NCBI RefSeq assembly: GCF_004331465.1
Contig: NZ_SJKB01000015.1
Location: 121,801 to 185,800 of the forward strand
Origin: Kribbella pittospori
GTDB lineage: Bacteria > Actinomycetota > Actinomycetes > Propionibacteriales > Kribbellaceae
Direction: 5' to 3'
Length of the DNA stretch: 64,000 nt
This document shows, piece by piece, positions 1-8,180 of the stretch (its first letter is position 1; each line of letters begins with the position of its first letter). A program made the position numbers and the translations under genes. Under the pieces are notes generated by a model. That model ran no database searches. It saw nothing but the letters and a program-made list of their open reading frames with translations, and was not told where the DNA came from.

Positions 1-730
1 GCCGGAACCGGTGGTCGGGGATCCGGGCCCGGGACAGCCAGTTGCGCCAGAACCTGATCGTCGCGGCGATGCGTGCCTCCGCGTCGGCCAGGTCCGCCGG
101 TGACTCGAGTCCGTCCGCCCAGGACAGGGCGCAGTACGCCTTCTCTCCCTTGGAGATGACGTGCCGGGCCCGGGCGGAGGCACCCTCGATCCCGATCTGC
201 ATGTCCGTACTCAGCCGGAACGTCTGGCCGGCCCCGGACGCGTCCGCGGCGTGCGCGCTGCCGTCGGCCATCGTCCACTCGGCCGGGATCCGGCCGTAGT
301 CGAACGCGGGTTCGCAGACGAGTTCGATCTCCACCGAGCCGTCCAGGCACTCGACGGTTCGGATCAGCATGTGATCGGCGTCGTCGTCGGCCGGCGGGCG
401 GGTGTGCGGGGTGACCAGGTCGGGGCCGCGCGACGGACCCATGGTCAGCGCGTCGTGCACGAGCAGCCAGCCGGCCGGCGTGTGCCACGTGGTCGTCATG
501 ACGTTCGTGCCCGGCACGTAGATCCGGGCGGTCGGCTGGTTGATGCCGTACGGACCGAACCGGAACGACCCGGCGCCACGGTCCAGCAGGTTGCCGAACG
601 TACTCGGCGCGTCGAACGCGGGCGTGCACAGCCAGTCGACCGATCCGTCCGGGGCGACCAGTGCGCCGGTATGGCAGTTCGACAGGAACGCGTAGTCGGC
701 GATCGGCGGGAACGGTGAGGACGAGGTCAT
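1..730 (-). CDS. Glycoside hydrolase family 15 protein, N-terminal part (runs off left edge)
   Basis: The first 243 codons of a leftward gene starting at the ATG at 730 are present. The opening resembles the N-terminal beta-sandwich of bacterial GH15 trehalase/glucoamylase-like proteins: a start reading MTSSSPFPPIADYAFLSNCH followed by a DGSVDWLC motif near residue 30, then FDAPSTFGNLLD. These proteins are cytoplasmic enzymes that cleave alpha-linked glucosides such as trehalose. The catalytic (alpha/alpha)6 barrel lies off the window, so the substrate cannot be judged and the catalytic glutamates are not visible. The fragment has no signal peptide. Family assignment is fairly secure; trehalase versus glucoamylase is open. 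Confidence 0.8.
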   Translation of the reverse strand, partial: MTSSSPFPPIADYAFLSNCHTGALVAPDGSVDWLCTPAFDAPSTFGNLLDRGAGSFRFGPYGINQPTARIYVPGTNVMTTTWHTPAGWLLVHDALTMGPSRGPDLVTPHTRPPADDDADHMLIRTVECLDGSVEIELVCEPAFDYGRIPAEWTMADGSAHAADASGAGQTFRLSTDMQIGIEGASARARHVISKGEKAYCALSWADGLESPADLADAEARIAATIRFWRNWLSRARIPDHRFR

Positions 731-795
731 GGCCGGGGCTCCTTCGCAGTCGCGGGCCTAACCCCCACCATCGGCCGGTCGAACGGAACGACGAA

Positions 796-1836
796 TCACC
801 CGCCGGAGGTGATTGGACGGTCACCGACGTCCTCGGTCCCCTCCTCGGGGAGCAGTGCACGCTGGTCGAGCACGTAGAGCAGGACGAAACCAGGCACGAC
901 GATCACAATGGCCAGCCCAACCGCCACGAGCAACGTCGCCAGCGTGCCCTGGGGAGCGGCAGCCGCCGAGACGGTCAGGCTCTCCGGCAGGAGGTACGGC
1001 CACTGGGCGATGCCCCAGCTGATGATCAGTCCGGCCACCGCGAGCGCGGCGAGAACCCGCGCACCACGGCCCGCGTACCGAATCAACAGCACCAGCGCGC
1101 CCAATCCGCACAGCACACTGAGGATCACGCCCGGAAGGGCTCTCGACGTCAAGCCGTCGAACACATGCGACGCCTTGGCGTTCAGGACGACCAGACCGGC
1201 CACCGCGACCACCGCCGCGACGATCGCACTCACCAGCGCCCGGCGGCGGAAATACTCGCCCATCGTGTACCTGCGCAGGCGCCGGGAGTCCCAGACGAGG
1301 TACACGGCCGCCAGGTACGCCGACACCACGACCGCGAGCACTCCGGTCACCAGCGACGTCGGGTTCAGCCAACTGTCCACCGGGTCACCGGCCTCGCCAC
1401 CCGATGGCACCTGCCCCGACGCGATGCCACCCGCGATCGCACCCAGGCAGAACGGCACGAGCACCGACGACAAGGCGAAGGCACCACCGAAGACCCGCCG
1501 GAACCGCAGCGTCACCACCGACTTCCGGAAGGCGAAACTCGCGCCGCGCAGGACGATCCCCAGCGCGGCCACGGTGAGCGGTACGAACAGCGTCAGCATG
1601 ATCGACTGGTACGCAGCCGGGAAGGCGGTCCAGGTGACGACAAAGATGAAGATCAACCAGACGTGGTTCGCCTCCCAGACCGGACCGATCGACTGCTCGA
1701 TCACCGCGCGCGGTTCCGCGCCGTGCTCGGGGCCGCCCGCGGTCAGGTCCCAGAACCCGGCACCGAAGTCCGCTCCACCGAACACGGCGTACGCCGCCAG
1801 GGCGAGCAGGAGCACGACCGCGATCGCAGTACTCAC
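796..1836 (-). CDS. cydB: Cytochrome bd ubiquinol oxidase subunit II
   Basis: A 346-residue polytopic membrane protein with the CydB signature near the N-terminus (FGGADFGAGFWDL at about residues 19-31, then PVWEANHVWLIF). CydB packs against CydA to form the quinol-oxidising bd terminal oxidase, which reduces O2 to water without pumping protons and works at low oxygen. The start ATG overlaps the stop of cydA by four bases (ATGA), so translation is coupled. The C-terminal tail after the last helix is short and acidic. No cydDC heme-export genes follow inside the window. Length is normal for the family. Confidence 0.95.
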   Translation of the reverse strand: MSTAIAVVLLLALAAYAVFGGADFGAGFWDLTAGGPEHGAEPRAVIEQSIGPVWEANHVWLIFIFVVTWTAFPAAYQSIMLTLFVPLTVAALGIVLRGASFAFRKSVVTLRFRRVFGGAFALSSVLVPFCLGAIAGGIASGQVPSGGEAGDPVDSWLNPTSLVTGVLAVVVSAYLAAVYLVWDSRRLRRYTMGEYFRRRALVSAIVAAVVAVAGLVVLNAKASHVFDGLTSRALPGVILSVLCGLGALVLLIRYAGRGARVLAALAVAGLIISWGIAQWPYLLPESLTVSAAAAPQGTLATLLVAVGLAIVIVVPGFVLLYVLDQRALLPEEGTEDVGDRPITSGG

Positions 1837-3329
1837 GGTGCCCGCTCCTCGACCACCGCGGGCTCCTGGCCGACCTGTTCGGCGTCCTCCCCCAGGCCCT
1901 CCTCGACGGCGGCCTCCTCCACGGCAGCGTCCGGCGCGGGGCCGTACGGCGTGTCACCCTCGACGAAACCGCCCGCCCGGCGGAAGCGCCGGCTCATCCC
2001 CCGCAGCACCAGGATCGTCGTGACACCGAGCGCGGCGTACAGCACGAAGACGGCGATGAAGGTGATCCAGACACCGGCGTTGGCGGTCGCGGCCTCCTCG
2101 ACCTTCATCCGGTTGTAGACGATCCACGGCTGCCGGCCGACCTCGGTGACGATCCAGCCCGCCTCCATCGTGATCACAGCCAGGACCCCGGCGCAGGCCG
2201 CGGCGCGGAGGAACCACCGGCTCCGGGGCATCCTGCGGCGGAAGAGCCAGGTCAGGCCGTACCAGACCGAGAGCAGGAACAGGGCCGTACCGAGACCGAC
2301 CATGACGTCCCAGGCCAGGTGGACCGTGTTCGTCTCCCGGATCGTCGGCCGTTCGTCGACCGGCACGGTGTCCAGACCCTGTACGACGGTCGACTTGCCG
2401 CTGCTCGGATCCGACAGCCAGGACGCGAGCCCGGGGATCGGGATGCCGCCGGAGATCGTCCCGTCGGCGTTGAGCCGGCCGAGCAACGTCTCCGGTACGT
2501 CGGAAGCCGTCGTCGGCACCAACTCGATCGCGGCGAACTTGACCGGCTGGTTGTTGTACACCCACCGGGCCAGCGAGTCGCCGACCCCCATCTGGATCGG
2601 CGTCATGATCGCGGCGACCGTGAACGCGATGGTGAACCCGATCCGGTGGTACCGGTCGTCGCGGCCGCGCAGGATCCCGGCCGCGTAGATCGACGCGACC
2701 AGGAACCCGCCGACGAGGTACGCGGCGATCAGCATGTGCGCGGCCTGCAACGGCATCGCGTCGTTGAAGATCACCTCGAGCGGTTCGACCTGGGTGATCT
2801 CGCCGTTCGCGTTCATCGTGAAGCCGGCCGGCGCGTTCATCCAGGCGTTCGCCGCGACCACCGAGATCGAGCCGAAGATGCCGGCGATCACGATCGGTAC
2901 GCCGGTCCAGAAGTGCGCCCACGGTTTCAGCCGGCGCCAGCCGAAGATGTAGATCGCCACGAAGATCGCCTCGGTGAAGAAGAACAGCCCCTCGAAGGCG
3001 AACGGGATGCCGAACGCATCGCCGTACACGCCCATGAACCGCGGCCAGAGCAGACCGAACTCGAAGCTCAGCACGGTCCCGGTCACCGCACCGACGGCGA
3101 ACGTCACGGCCATGTACTTCGACCACCGTTGCGCCAGCACCAGCGCGTCGTGGTCGGCGCGCCTGATCCCGCGGTAGTTGGCGATCAGCGTCATGAACGC
3201 CCACGACACCCCGAGCGGCACCAGGATGATGTGGAAGGCAAGTGTGAACGCCATCTGCGCACGCGCCCACGGGACCGGGTTCACGGCGGCCGCGACGACC
3301 AGACCGGTGACGCTCTCCCCCACGATCAT
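1833..3329 (-). CDS. cydA: Cytochrome bd ubiquinol oxidase subunit I
   Basis: A 498-residue membrane protein, the heme-bearing quinol-oxidising subunit of cytochrome bd. Visible family features are the N-terminal RAQMAFTLAFHIILVPLGV with the heme ligand histidine at about residue 33, the second histidine in MPLQAAHMLIAAY, the ETNTVHLAWDVMV segment and GWIVTEVGRQPW near the C-terminal helices. The Q-loop is of the short type usual in actinobacteria. The start is supported by AAGGAGG seven bases upstream. It is followed by cydB with a 4-base overlap and preceded 34 bases upstream by a LAL-type regulator gene on the same strand. The tail is acidic and disordered, unlike the helical core. Confidence 0.95.
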   Translation of the reverse strand: MIVGESVTGLVVAAAVNPVPWARAQMAFTLAFHIILVPLGVSWAFMTLIANYRGIRRADHDALVLAQRWSKYMAVTFAVGAVTGTVLSFEFGLLWPRFMGVYGDAFGIPFAFEGLFFFTEAIFVAIYIFGWRRLKPWAHFWTGVPIVIAGIFGSISVVAANAWMNAPAGFTMNANGEITQVEPLEVIFNDAMPLQAAHMLIAAYLVGGFLVASIYAAGILRGRDDRYHRIGFTIAFTVAAIMTPIQMGVGDSLARWVYNNQPVKFAAIELVPTTASDVPETLLGRLNADGTISGGIPIPGLASWLSDPSSGKSTVVQGLDTVPVDERPTIRETNTVHLAWDVMVGLGTALFLLSVWYGLTWLFRRRMPRSRWFLRAAACAGVLAVITMEAGWIVTEVGRQPWIVYNRMKVEEAATANAGVWITFIAVFVLYAALGVTTILVLRGMSRRFRRAGGFVEGDTPYGPAPDAAVEEAAVEEGLGEDAEQVGQEPAVVEERAP

Positions 3330-3363
3330 CCGAGCCCTCCTTGTGCCCCGGCGCAGTGATTGG

Positions 3364-5841
3364 TCAGATCAGGTTGAGATCCCAGGCCCGGCGGACGGCG
3401 TCGTTGCGGCTCGACACCGAGAGTTTCCGCAGGATGTTGCGGACGTGCGTCTTCACCGTGTTGACCGAGATGAACAGCTCGGCACTGATCTCGTGGGTGG
3501 TGCGCAGCGTCGAGAGCAACCGCAGTACGTCGAGCTCCCGCTCCGACAGTTCCTCGAAGACCGCTGCCGGGTCGTCGGCCGGATCCGTGTCCGTGGTCTG
3601 GGCCGGGCGCAGCCAGCCGGCCAGCGAGCGCAGCCCGGCATCGTTGCGGATGACCGCCTGCAACCGCTCGGGGGTGTGCGTGAACGGGCGGCGGATCCGC
3701 TCGCCGCGAGCCAGCAGCAGCGCCTTGGCGACCCCGGACCGGCCACTGCGGACATTCCCCCCGAGCCATTCGGCCTGCGCGTGATCCAGGAGTTCCTGCA
3801 CTCGCTGCGATGCGGTCGTCGTCCGGCCGTGGATCACGTCGTTCGCCCCGGCCCGGTCCAGACCGACACCCACCGCCTCGGCGTCGATGTACCCGCGCAG
3901 CCAGCTGTCCGGCGGCTCCGGGTTCCTCAGCGCACACCGAGCACCGACCCAGTCGCCCCGGTCCCGCAACAGCCGCACGCGCAACAGCCAGCACACTGCG
4001 CTCAGCAGGCTGTCGTCCTGCGTCTCGCGGAGCCGGCGAGCGCGGTCGAGGGAATGCTGGGCCTGGGCGAGGTCCTGACGTTCGAGCGCGACCCACGAGT
4101 GCGCCAGATGTGTTGCGGCAGGACGCTCCGCCGCGGCGACGGACTCTCCGGCGAGTCGCTCGGCGGTGTCCGCGAGGGCTTGTCCGCGGGACAGATGCCC
4201 ACGGCAGGCTTCGGCGAGCGCCAGCGTGGCAAGGCATCGCAACCGGAGATCCTCGCAGCCATCCGCAGCGGCCGTCCGGACCGCGTCGGCGAGCGCAGCA
4301 CACGCAAGGTCGAGGTAGCCACCGCGGAGGTACGCCGTACCTTCCGCACTCAGCACCAGCGCCTTCAGTACGTCGTTCCCGTGCGCGGCCAGTTCCTCCC
4401 GCGCCCCACGTGCGGCGAGCAAGGTCTGGTCGATACTGCTTGACCCGTGGTGCATCAGTGTGGTCACGACAGCGGCCGACACACGCCATCCGCTGTTGAC
4501 CGGCGGGTCCTCTGCACAGCGCGCAAGGCATCCCGCGGCCGCGGCGACATCGTGGTCGGCGAGGGCGATCGCGGCGCGAACGAGCTGCACGTCAGCGGAG
4601 TCCAGGTCTGGCATGGCCGACAGACAGCCGGCCAGCTCCGAACCCACCCGGGTCGGCAGCAGCAAATCACCAACGCCCAGGCCGTTGACGACGAAGCCGG
4701 CGACACGTTCCCAGTTCCCCGTCTCGGCGGTGTGCCTGACGGCCGGCAGCATTCGGCCGTTCGCGCCGTACCAGTCCGCGGCCTGCCGCTGGAGGTTGCC
4801 GATCGCGGCGGGCAGCGTGCGGTCCAGTTTGGTGCGAAGGAATTCACGGAAGAGCGGGTGGATCCGGTAGTGACCAGCGCGTCCGGGCACCGGTCGGACG
4901 AAGGTGTTGCCGATCGCCATCCGCCGCAGCACCTCGTCCGCGTCCGGGCGGTCCGTCAGCGCGGCACCGAGCTCCGGGATGACGTCGTCGACGAGACTGA
5001 TCCTGAGCAGGAAGTCTCGATCGTCCGCGGCGAGATCACCGAACACCTCCGCGGCCAGGTAGTCGGTCGAGAACCCCGTCGGCAGGGTCCGATGGTCACC
5101 GGCACGGAGTGCCAGCGCCGCCAGCCGTACTCCGGCCGCCCAGCCCTCGGTCAGGTCGAGCACGTCCCGAGCCGCTGCCTCCGGCTGCGTGATGTCGTGC
5201 AGGCCGAGCAACGCTTCGACTTCTGGACCGGTGAGAGCAAGGTCGTCGGACCGGAGCTCAGCGAGCCTGCCCTCCAGCCGGTACCGGTGCAACGGCAGCG
5301 GCGGATCTACCCGGGTCGTCATCAGTACCCGGAGCCGGTCCCCGGTCGTGTCGAGCAACCGGCCCAATTGCTCGAAGACCAACGGCTGCTGTACCCGTTC
5401 GGCGCCATCGAGTACGAGGACCACCGGTCCGTCAGGAAGCAGCAACTGCTCGGCCAACACGTCGACCTCCGCACCCGTTGGACAGCCGGTGTCCGCGACC
5501 CCGGCGCCGGCTTCGGTGAGCGCGCAGCGCACATCCGGGATGAACGTGTCGTCACGGTCGGCCAGTGAGAGCCAGGCCACCTGTGCCTGTCGGTGGCTCC
5601 TCGCCCACGCCGCCGCCAGCACCGTCTTGCCGGACCCGGCAGGGGCGCTCACCAGCGTCAGCGGAGCCTCCCGAACGGCCTGCGAGATACGGTCGAGCAA
5701 CCGTGGCCGCTGGACGACGAGGAAGGGCGGCGCCGGCGGATGGATCCGACTGAGCGGGATGGCCGGTTCGATGACGGATCTCAGCGCGGGCCTACCCGCC
5801 GTGTGCGATCCGATCCGCTCCGCACGCAAATCCACCCTCAT
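3364..5841 (-). CDS. LuxR/MalT-like LAL transcriptional regulator
   Basis: A protein of about 825 residues. A P-loop NTPase domain is near the N-terminus (SAPAGSGKT at about 65-73), followed by a long helical TPR-like middle and a C-terminal LuxR helix-turn-helix (ERELDVLRLLSTL ... ISVNTVKTHVRNILRKL). This is the LAL (large ATP-binding LuxR) or MalT architecture, in which a ligand and ATP drive oligomerisation and DNA binding. An in-frame extension upstream of 5841 is possible, but the ATG at 5841 has GGGAGGGG about seven bases ahead and begins the conserved part. It lies 34 bases before cydA, co-directional, so read-through into or local control of cydAB is plausible. A 10-bp hairpin at 5871-5898 lies just upstream of the start. 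The ligand is unknown. Confidence 0.85.
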   Translation of the reverse strand: MRVDLRAERIGSHTAGRPALRSVIEPAIPLSRIHPPAPPFLVVQRPRLLDRISQAVREAPLTLVSAPAGSGKTVLAAAWARSHRQAQVAWLSLADRDDTFIPDVRCALTEAGAGVADTGCPTGAEVDVLAEQLLLPDGPVVLVLDGAERVQQPLVFEQLGRLLDTTGDRLRVLMTTRVDPPLPLHRYRLEGRLAELRSDDLALTGPEVEALLGLHDITQPEAAARDVLDLTEGWAAGVRLAALALRAGDHRTLPTGFSTDYLAAEVFGDLAADDRDFLLRISLVDDVIPELGAALTDRPDADEVLRRMAIGNTFVRPVPGRAGHYRIHPLFREFLRTKLDRTLPAAIGNLQRQAADWYGANGRMLPAVRHTAETGNWERVAGFVVNGLGVGDLLLPTRVGSELAGCLSAMPDLDSADVQLVRAAIALADHDVAAAAGCLARCAEDPPVNSGWRVSAAVVTTLMHHGSSSIDQTLLAARGAREELAAHGNDVLKALVLSAEGTAYLRGGYLDLACAALADAVRTAAADGCEDLRLRCLATLALAEACRGHLSRGQALADTAERLAGESVAAAERPAATHLAHSWVALERQDLAQAQHSLDRARRLRETQDDSLLSAVCWLLRVRLLRDRGDWVGARCALRNPEPPDSWLRGYIDAEAVGVGLDRAGANDVIHGRTTTASQRVQELLDHAQAEWLGGNVRSGRSGVAKALLLARGERIRRPFTHTPERLQAVIRNDAGLRSLAGWLRPAQTTDTDPADDPAAVFEELSERELDVLRLLSTLRTTHEISAELFISVNTVKTHVRNILRKLSVSSRNDAVRRAWDLNLI

Positions 5842-5984
5842 ACCGCGGCCCCCTCCCGCCAGCCTGCCCCGCACCGTCCGGCAAAGAGCGGACGGTGCGA
5901 CCCGGTCCCTTTTCGACTGTGGGGTTCCCGGCGGACACCCGGCATCGCCCCGATGGGGTGAAACCGAATCCGGCGAAGGGCGAA

Positions 5985-6021
5985 CGGTAGCCCGCAACCA
6001 GAGGCTGGCTGCGGGCTACCG
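5985..6021 (-). terminator. Hairpin terminator at end of the oxalate operon
   Basis: A perfect 12-bp stem (CGGTAGCCCGCA at 5985-5996 with its complement at 6010-6021) closes a 13-base loop, directly beyond the stop of the membrane-protein gene ending at 6035. No clear U-tract follows on the minus strand, as is common for actinobacterial terminators. Confidence 0.7.
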
Positions 6022-6034
6022 GCGGGGGATTCCT

Positions 6035-6577
6035 TCAGGCGACACGCTTCTTGCGACCACGTCCGGTCGCGGCCTTGCGTGCCTCGAGAGCGGCGGCGAG
6101 ATGGGCGTACTGCTCCACCGTCCGCCGTGCATAGATGTTGCGTTCCAGGATGTGCGGCCACCAGTGCCGCCCGATCTGCTCGTGCATCCACAGGAAGCCG
6201 ATCGCGAAGCCCATACTGACCAGGGCCCGGAACGCGAGGAACTTCCACGGGTCCGGCGGCAGGCCCGGCGTACCGGTCACCACCCATTCGGTCACGACGG
6301 AATGCACCAGCAGGGAGAGCGGGAAGGCGATCACCCAGTAGACCGCCGCCGGCGCGAACACCCCGGCGGGGATCTTGCCCATGCCCATCAGAACGGAGTA
6401 CCCGGCACCGAAGAGCATCAGCGGGACGCCCAGGCCGAGCCCGGTCGCGACCGCCCAGCCGAAGGGCTGGCCGACGAACGCGGCCAACCCTCCGGCGATC
6501 ACTCCGGCTGCGGCGCCCACCGAGACGGCCGGCACCGAGAACTCCGCGAGCTGCTTCAGATCAGCTGTCTGAGTCAT
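6035..6577 (-). CDS. Small four-helix membrane protein, partner of the Nramp-like permease
   Basis: A 180-residue protein of unknown function. It has about four hydrophobic helices: roughly residues 17-37 (AAAGVIAGGLAAFV), 40-62, 70-95 and a segment near 115-130. The C-terminal tail is basic and cytoplasmic-looking, ending in GRGRKKRVA. The ATG at 6577 lies two bases after the stop of the upstream permease gene, so the two are translationally coupled and probably act together. It is the last gene of the operon and is followed by a strong hairpin. No family was recognised. An accessory subunit of the permease is inferred from coupling only. Confidence 0.75.
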   Translation of the reverse strand: MTQTADLKQLAEFSVPAVSVGAAAGVIAGGLAAFVGQPFGWAVATGLGLGVPLMLFGAGYSVLMGMGKIPAGVFAPAAVYWVIAFPLSLLVHSVVTEWVVTGTPGLPPDPWKFLAFRALVSMGFAIGFLWMHEQIGRHWWPHILERNIYARRTVEQYAHLAAALEARKAATGRGRKKRVA

Positions 6578-6579
6578 GG

Positions 6580-8079
6580 TCAGCTCACAACCACACCGAA
6601 GCGGATCAGGCTGTAGAACAGCATGCCGAGATAGAACACCGCGCCGAACCCGATGATCACGTTGCGCACCGGCCCGGGCCGGATCGGTTTGGGCAGCAGC
6701 TTGTTGTTCACCAGGAGCAACACGATGCAGTAGGCACCCATCGCGAACGTGGACAAGAAGGCGAGGATGTCCAGGATCCCGGCCGGACCGTCGGCCGGAC
6801 CGAACAGCAGGATCAGGATCCCGAACGTGATCACGCCCCACAGGAACCCGGCGTACAGCTTCGACATCGAGAACCGTTTGGCCCCCGGCACGAAGTAGTA
6901 CGTCATGTCGGCCTGACCGCGGGAGAACGAGTCGAACAGACCCAGGGTCGCGTTCAGCCCGATCAGCGCGATGAAGGCGAAGAACAGCGTGCCCAGGATC
7001 GGGCTGCCGGCCGACGCGAACGCGTCCGACATGGCCGACAGGGCCGCGTCCCGGTCACCGCCCTCGATCAGGCTGGCCACGTCCGGGTTCGTCCGGGCCG
7101 CCGACATGGCCAGCACGGTGAACGAGATCGTGACCAGCATGGTGATGCCCCAGAACAGCAGCAGGGCGTCGAAGGTGACCCACTTGCGCCACCCCTTCCA
7201 CTTCTGCATCTCGGCCGGGTCCTCGGTGTCGAACATGAAGCCCCGCGACGGCATCGACTCGGCCTGGTCGGCCGACCGCAGACCGCGGATCTTCGGGATG
7301 TGCGACCCCATCGCCGCACCGCTGTCGCGCAACTGCAGCGTGTACCACATCTGCTGCATACCGGACGGGCCGGCGAACGCGATCGAACCGACCACGATCG
7401 GGAACCAGGCCTCGGACAGTGCCTTCTCCGGGAAGAACCCGAACGCGAACATGCCCTGCAGGGTCTGGCCCAGATCGTCCCAGTTGCCCACGATCGCGGC
7501 GATCACCGACGTACCGACGACGAGCAGGCCGATCAGCAGACCGAGGAGTTTCTCGAGGAAGTTGTAGATCACCGACAGCAGGCTGAACAGCACACCGACG
7601 AACACCAGAGCCACGCACGCGGTGACCTGCCAAGGTATGCCGGTGATCTCCTCGAAGGCAGCGGCCCCGGCAGACAGATGCCCGGGCCACATATAGATCA
7701 GGATCGCCGCGACGTAGAAGAACCACATCATCGGTTTGAAGACCCGCGCCGCGCCGAAGAAGATGCTCTCCCCGGTCGCCATCGCGTACCGGGCCATCTC
7801 CAGCAGCACGAACGCCTGCAGGGTGACGCCGACCAGGAACAACCAGCGGATGTCCGGGCCGAACACCAGCACCAGGCGGGGCCACATGTAGGACTCACCC
7901 ATGCCCACGCCCAGCGCGACCAGGAACACGGTCGGACCGAGGATGTGCATGGACGGCGGTGCGTCCGGGAGCTTCCGGATCGGCATCGGTTCGAGCCGGC
8001 CGGCCTTCCAGACCTTCTCGGTGACGGCCGTCGAGGCCGGCTCTTCTGGTACTTCTGAGGTCTTGCTTGTGACGTCCAA
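6580..8079 (-). CDS. Nramp-like (APC-fold) permease lacking canonical metal motifs
   Basis: A 499-residue polytopic protein with about eleven helices and overall resemblance to Nramp/MntH divalent-metal transporters. In Nramp proteins helix 1 carries DPGN and helix 6 a methionine-containing MPH-type motif, which together bind the metal. Here the helix-1 site reads GVGMGESYMWP and the helix-6 site reads AFAGPSGMQQMW, so both metal-binding signatures are replaced. The start is a TTG at 8079 with AAGGAGT seven bases upstream. It sits 101 bases after an acyl-CoA synthetase gene in the frc operon and is coupled to a small membrane-protein gene. Substrate is unknown: a divalent cation, a proton-coupled carboxylate or something else are all possible. 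Confidence 0.75.
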   Translation of the reverse strand: MDVTSKTSEVPEEPASTAVTEKVWKAGRLEPMPIRKLPDAPPSMHILGPTVFLVALGVGMGESYMWPRLVLVFGPDIRWLFLVGVTLQAFVLLEMARYAMATGESIFFGAARVFKPMMWFFYVAAILIYMWPGHLSAGAAAFEEITGIPWQVTACVALVFVGVLFSLLSVIYNFLEKLLGLLIGLLVVGTSVIAAIVGNWDDLGQTLQGMFAFGFFPEKALSEAWFPIVVGSIAFAGPSGMQQMWYTLQLRDSGAAMGSHIPKIRGLRSADQAESMPSRGFMFDTEDPAEMQKWKGWRKWVTFDALLLFWGITMLVTISFTVLAMSAARTNPDVASLIEGGDRDAALSAMSDAFASAGSPILGTLFFAFIALIGLNATLGLFDSFSRGQADMTYYFVPGAKRFSMSKLYAGFLWGVITFGILILLFGPADGPAGILDILAFLSTFAMGAYCIVLLLVNNKLLPKPIRPGPVRNVIIGFGAVFYLGMLFYSLIRFGVVVS

Positions 8080-8180
8080 GGCGGACTCCTTAGATCGACG
8101 CCAGCTTGGCTTGACGCTCCCCCGTGCACTCCCCCCTGACCAACAGCATCACCGGCTTCCTCCGAACAGGTTGGGGACTT

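Noticed and set aside
661..2118. Long open frame on the plus strand across cydAB
   Set aside because: Composition (arginine, histidine, glutamine and aspartate runs) is that of a GC-shadow; cydA and cydB on the other strand are certain.
5871..5898. 10-bp hairpin GCACCGTCCG/CGGACGGTGC upstream of the LAL gene as a terminator
   Set aside because: It lies upstream of the LAL start and before the operon terminator at 5985-6021 from the other side; it might be an operator or leader stem, but nothing distinguishes these, so it is only mentioned with the gene.
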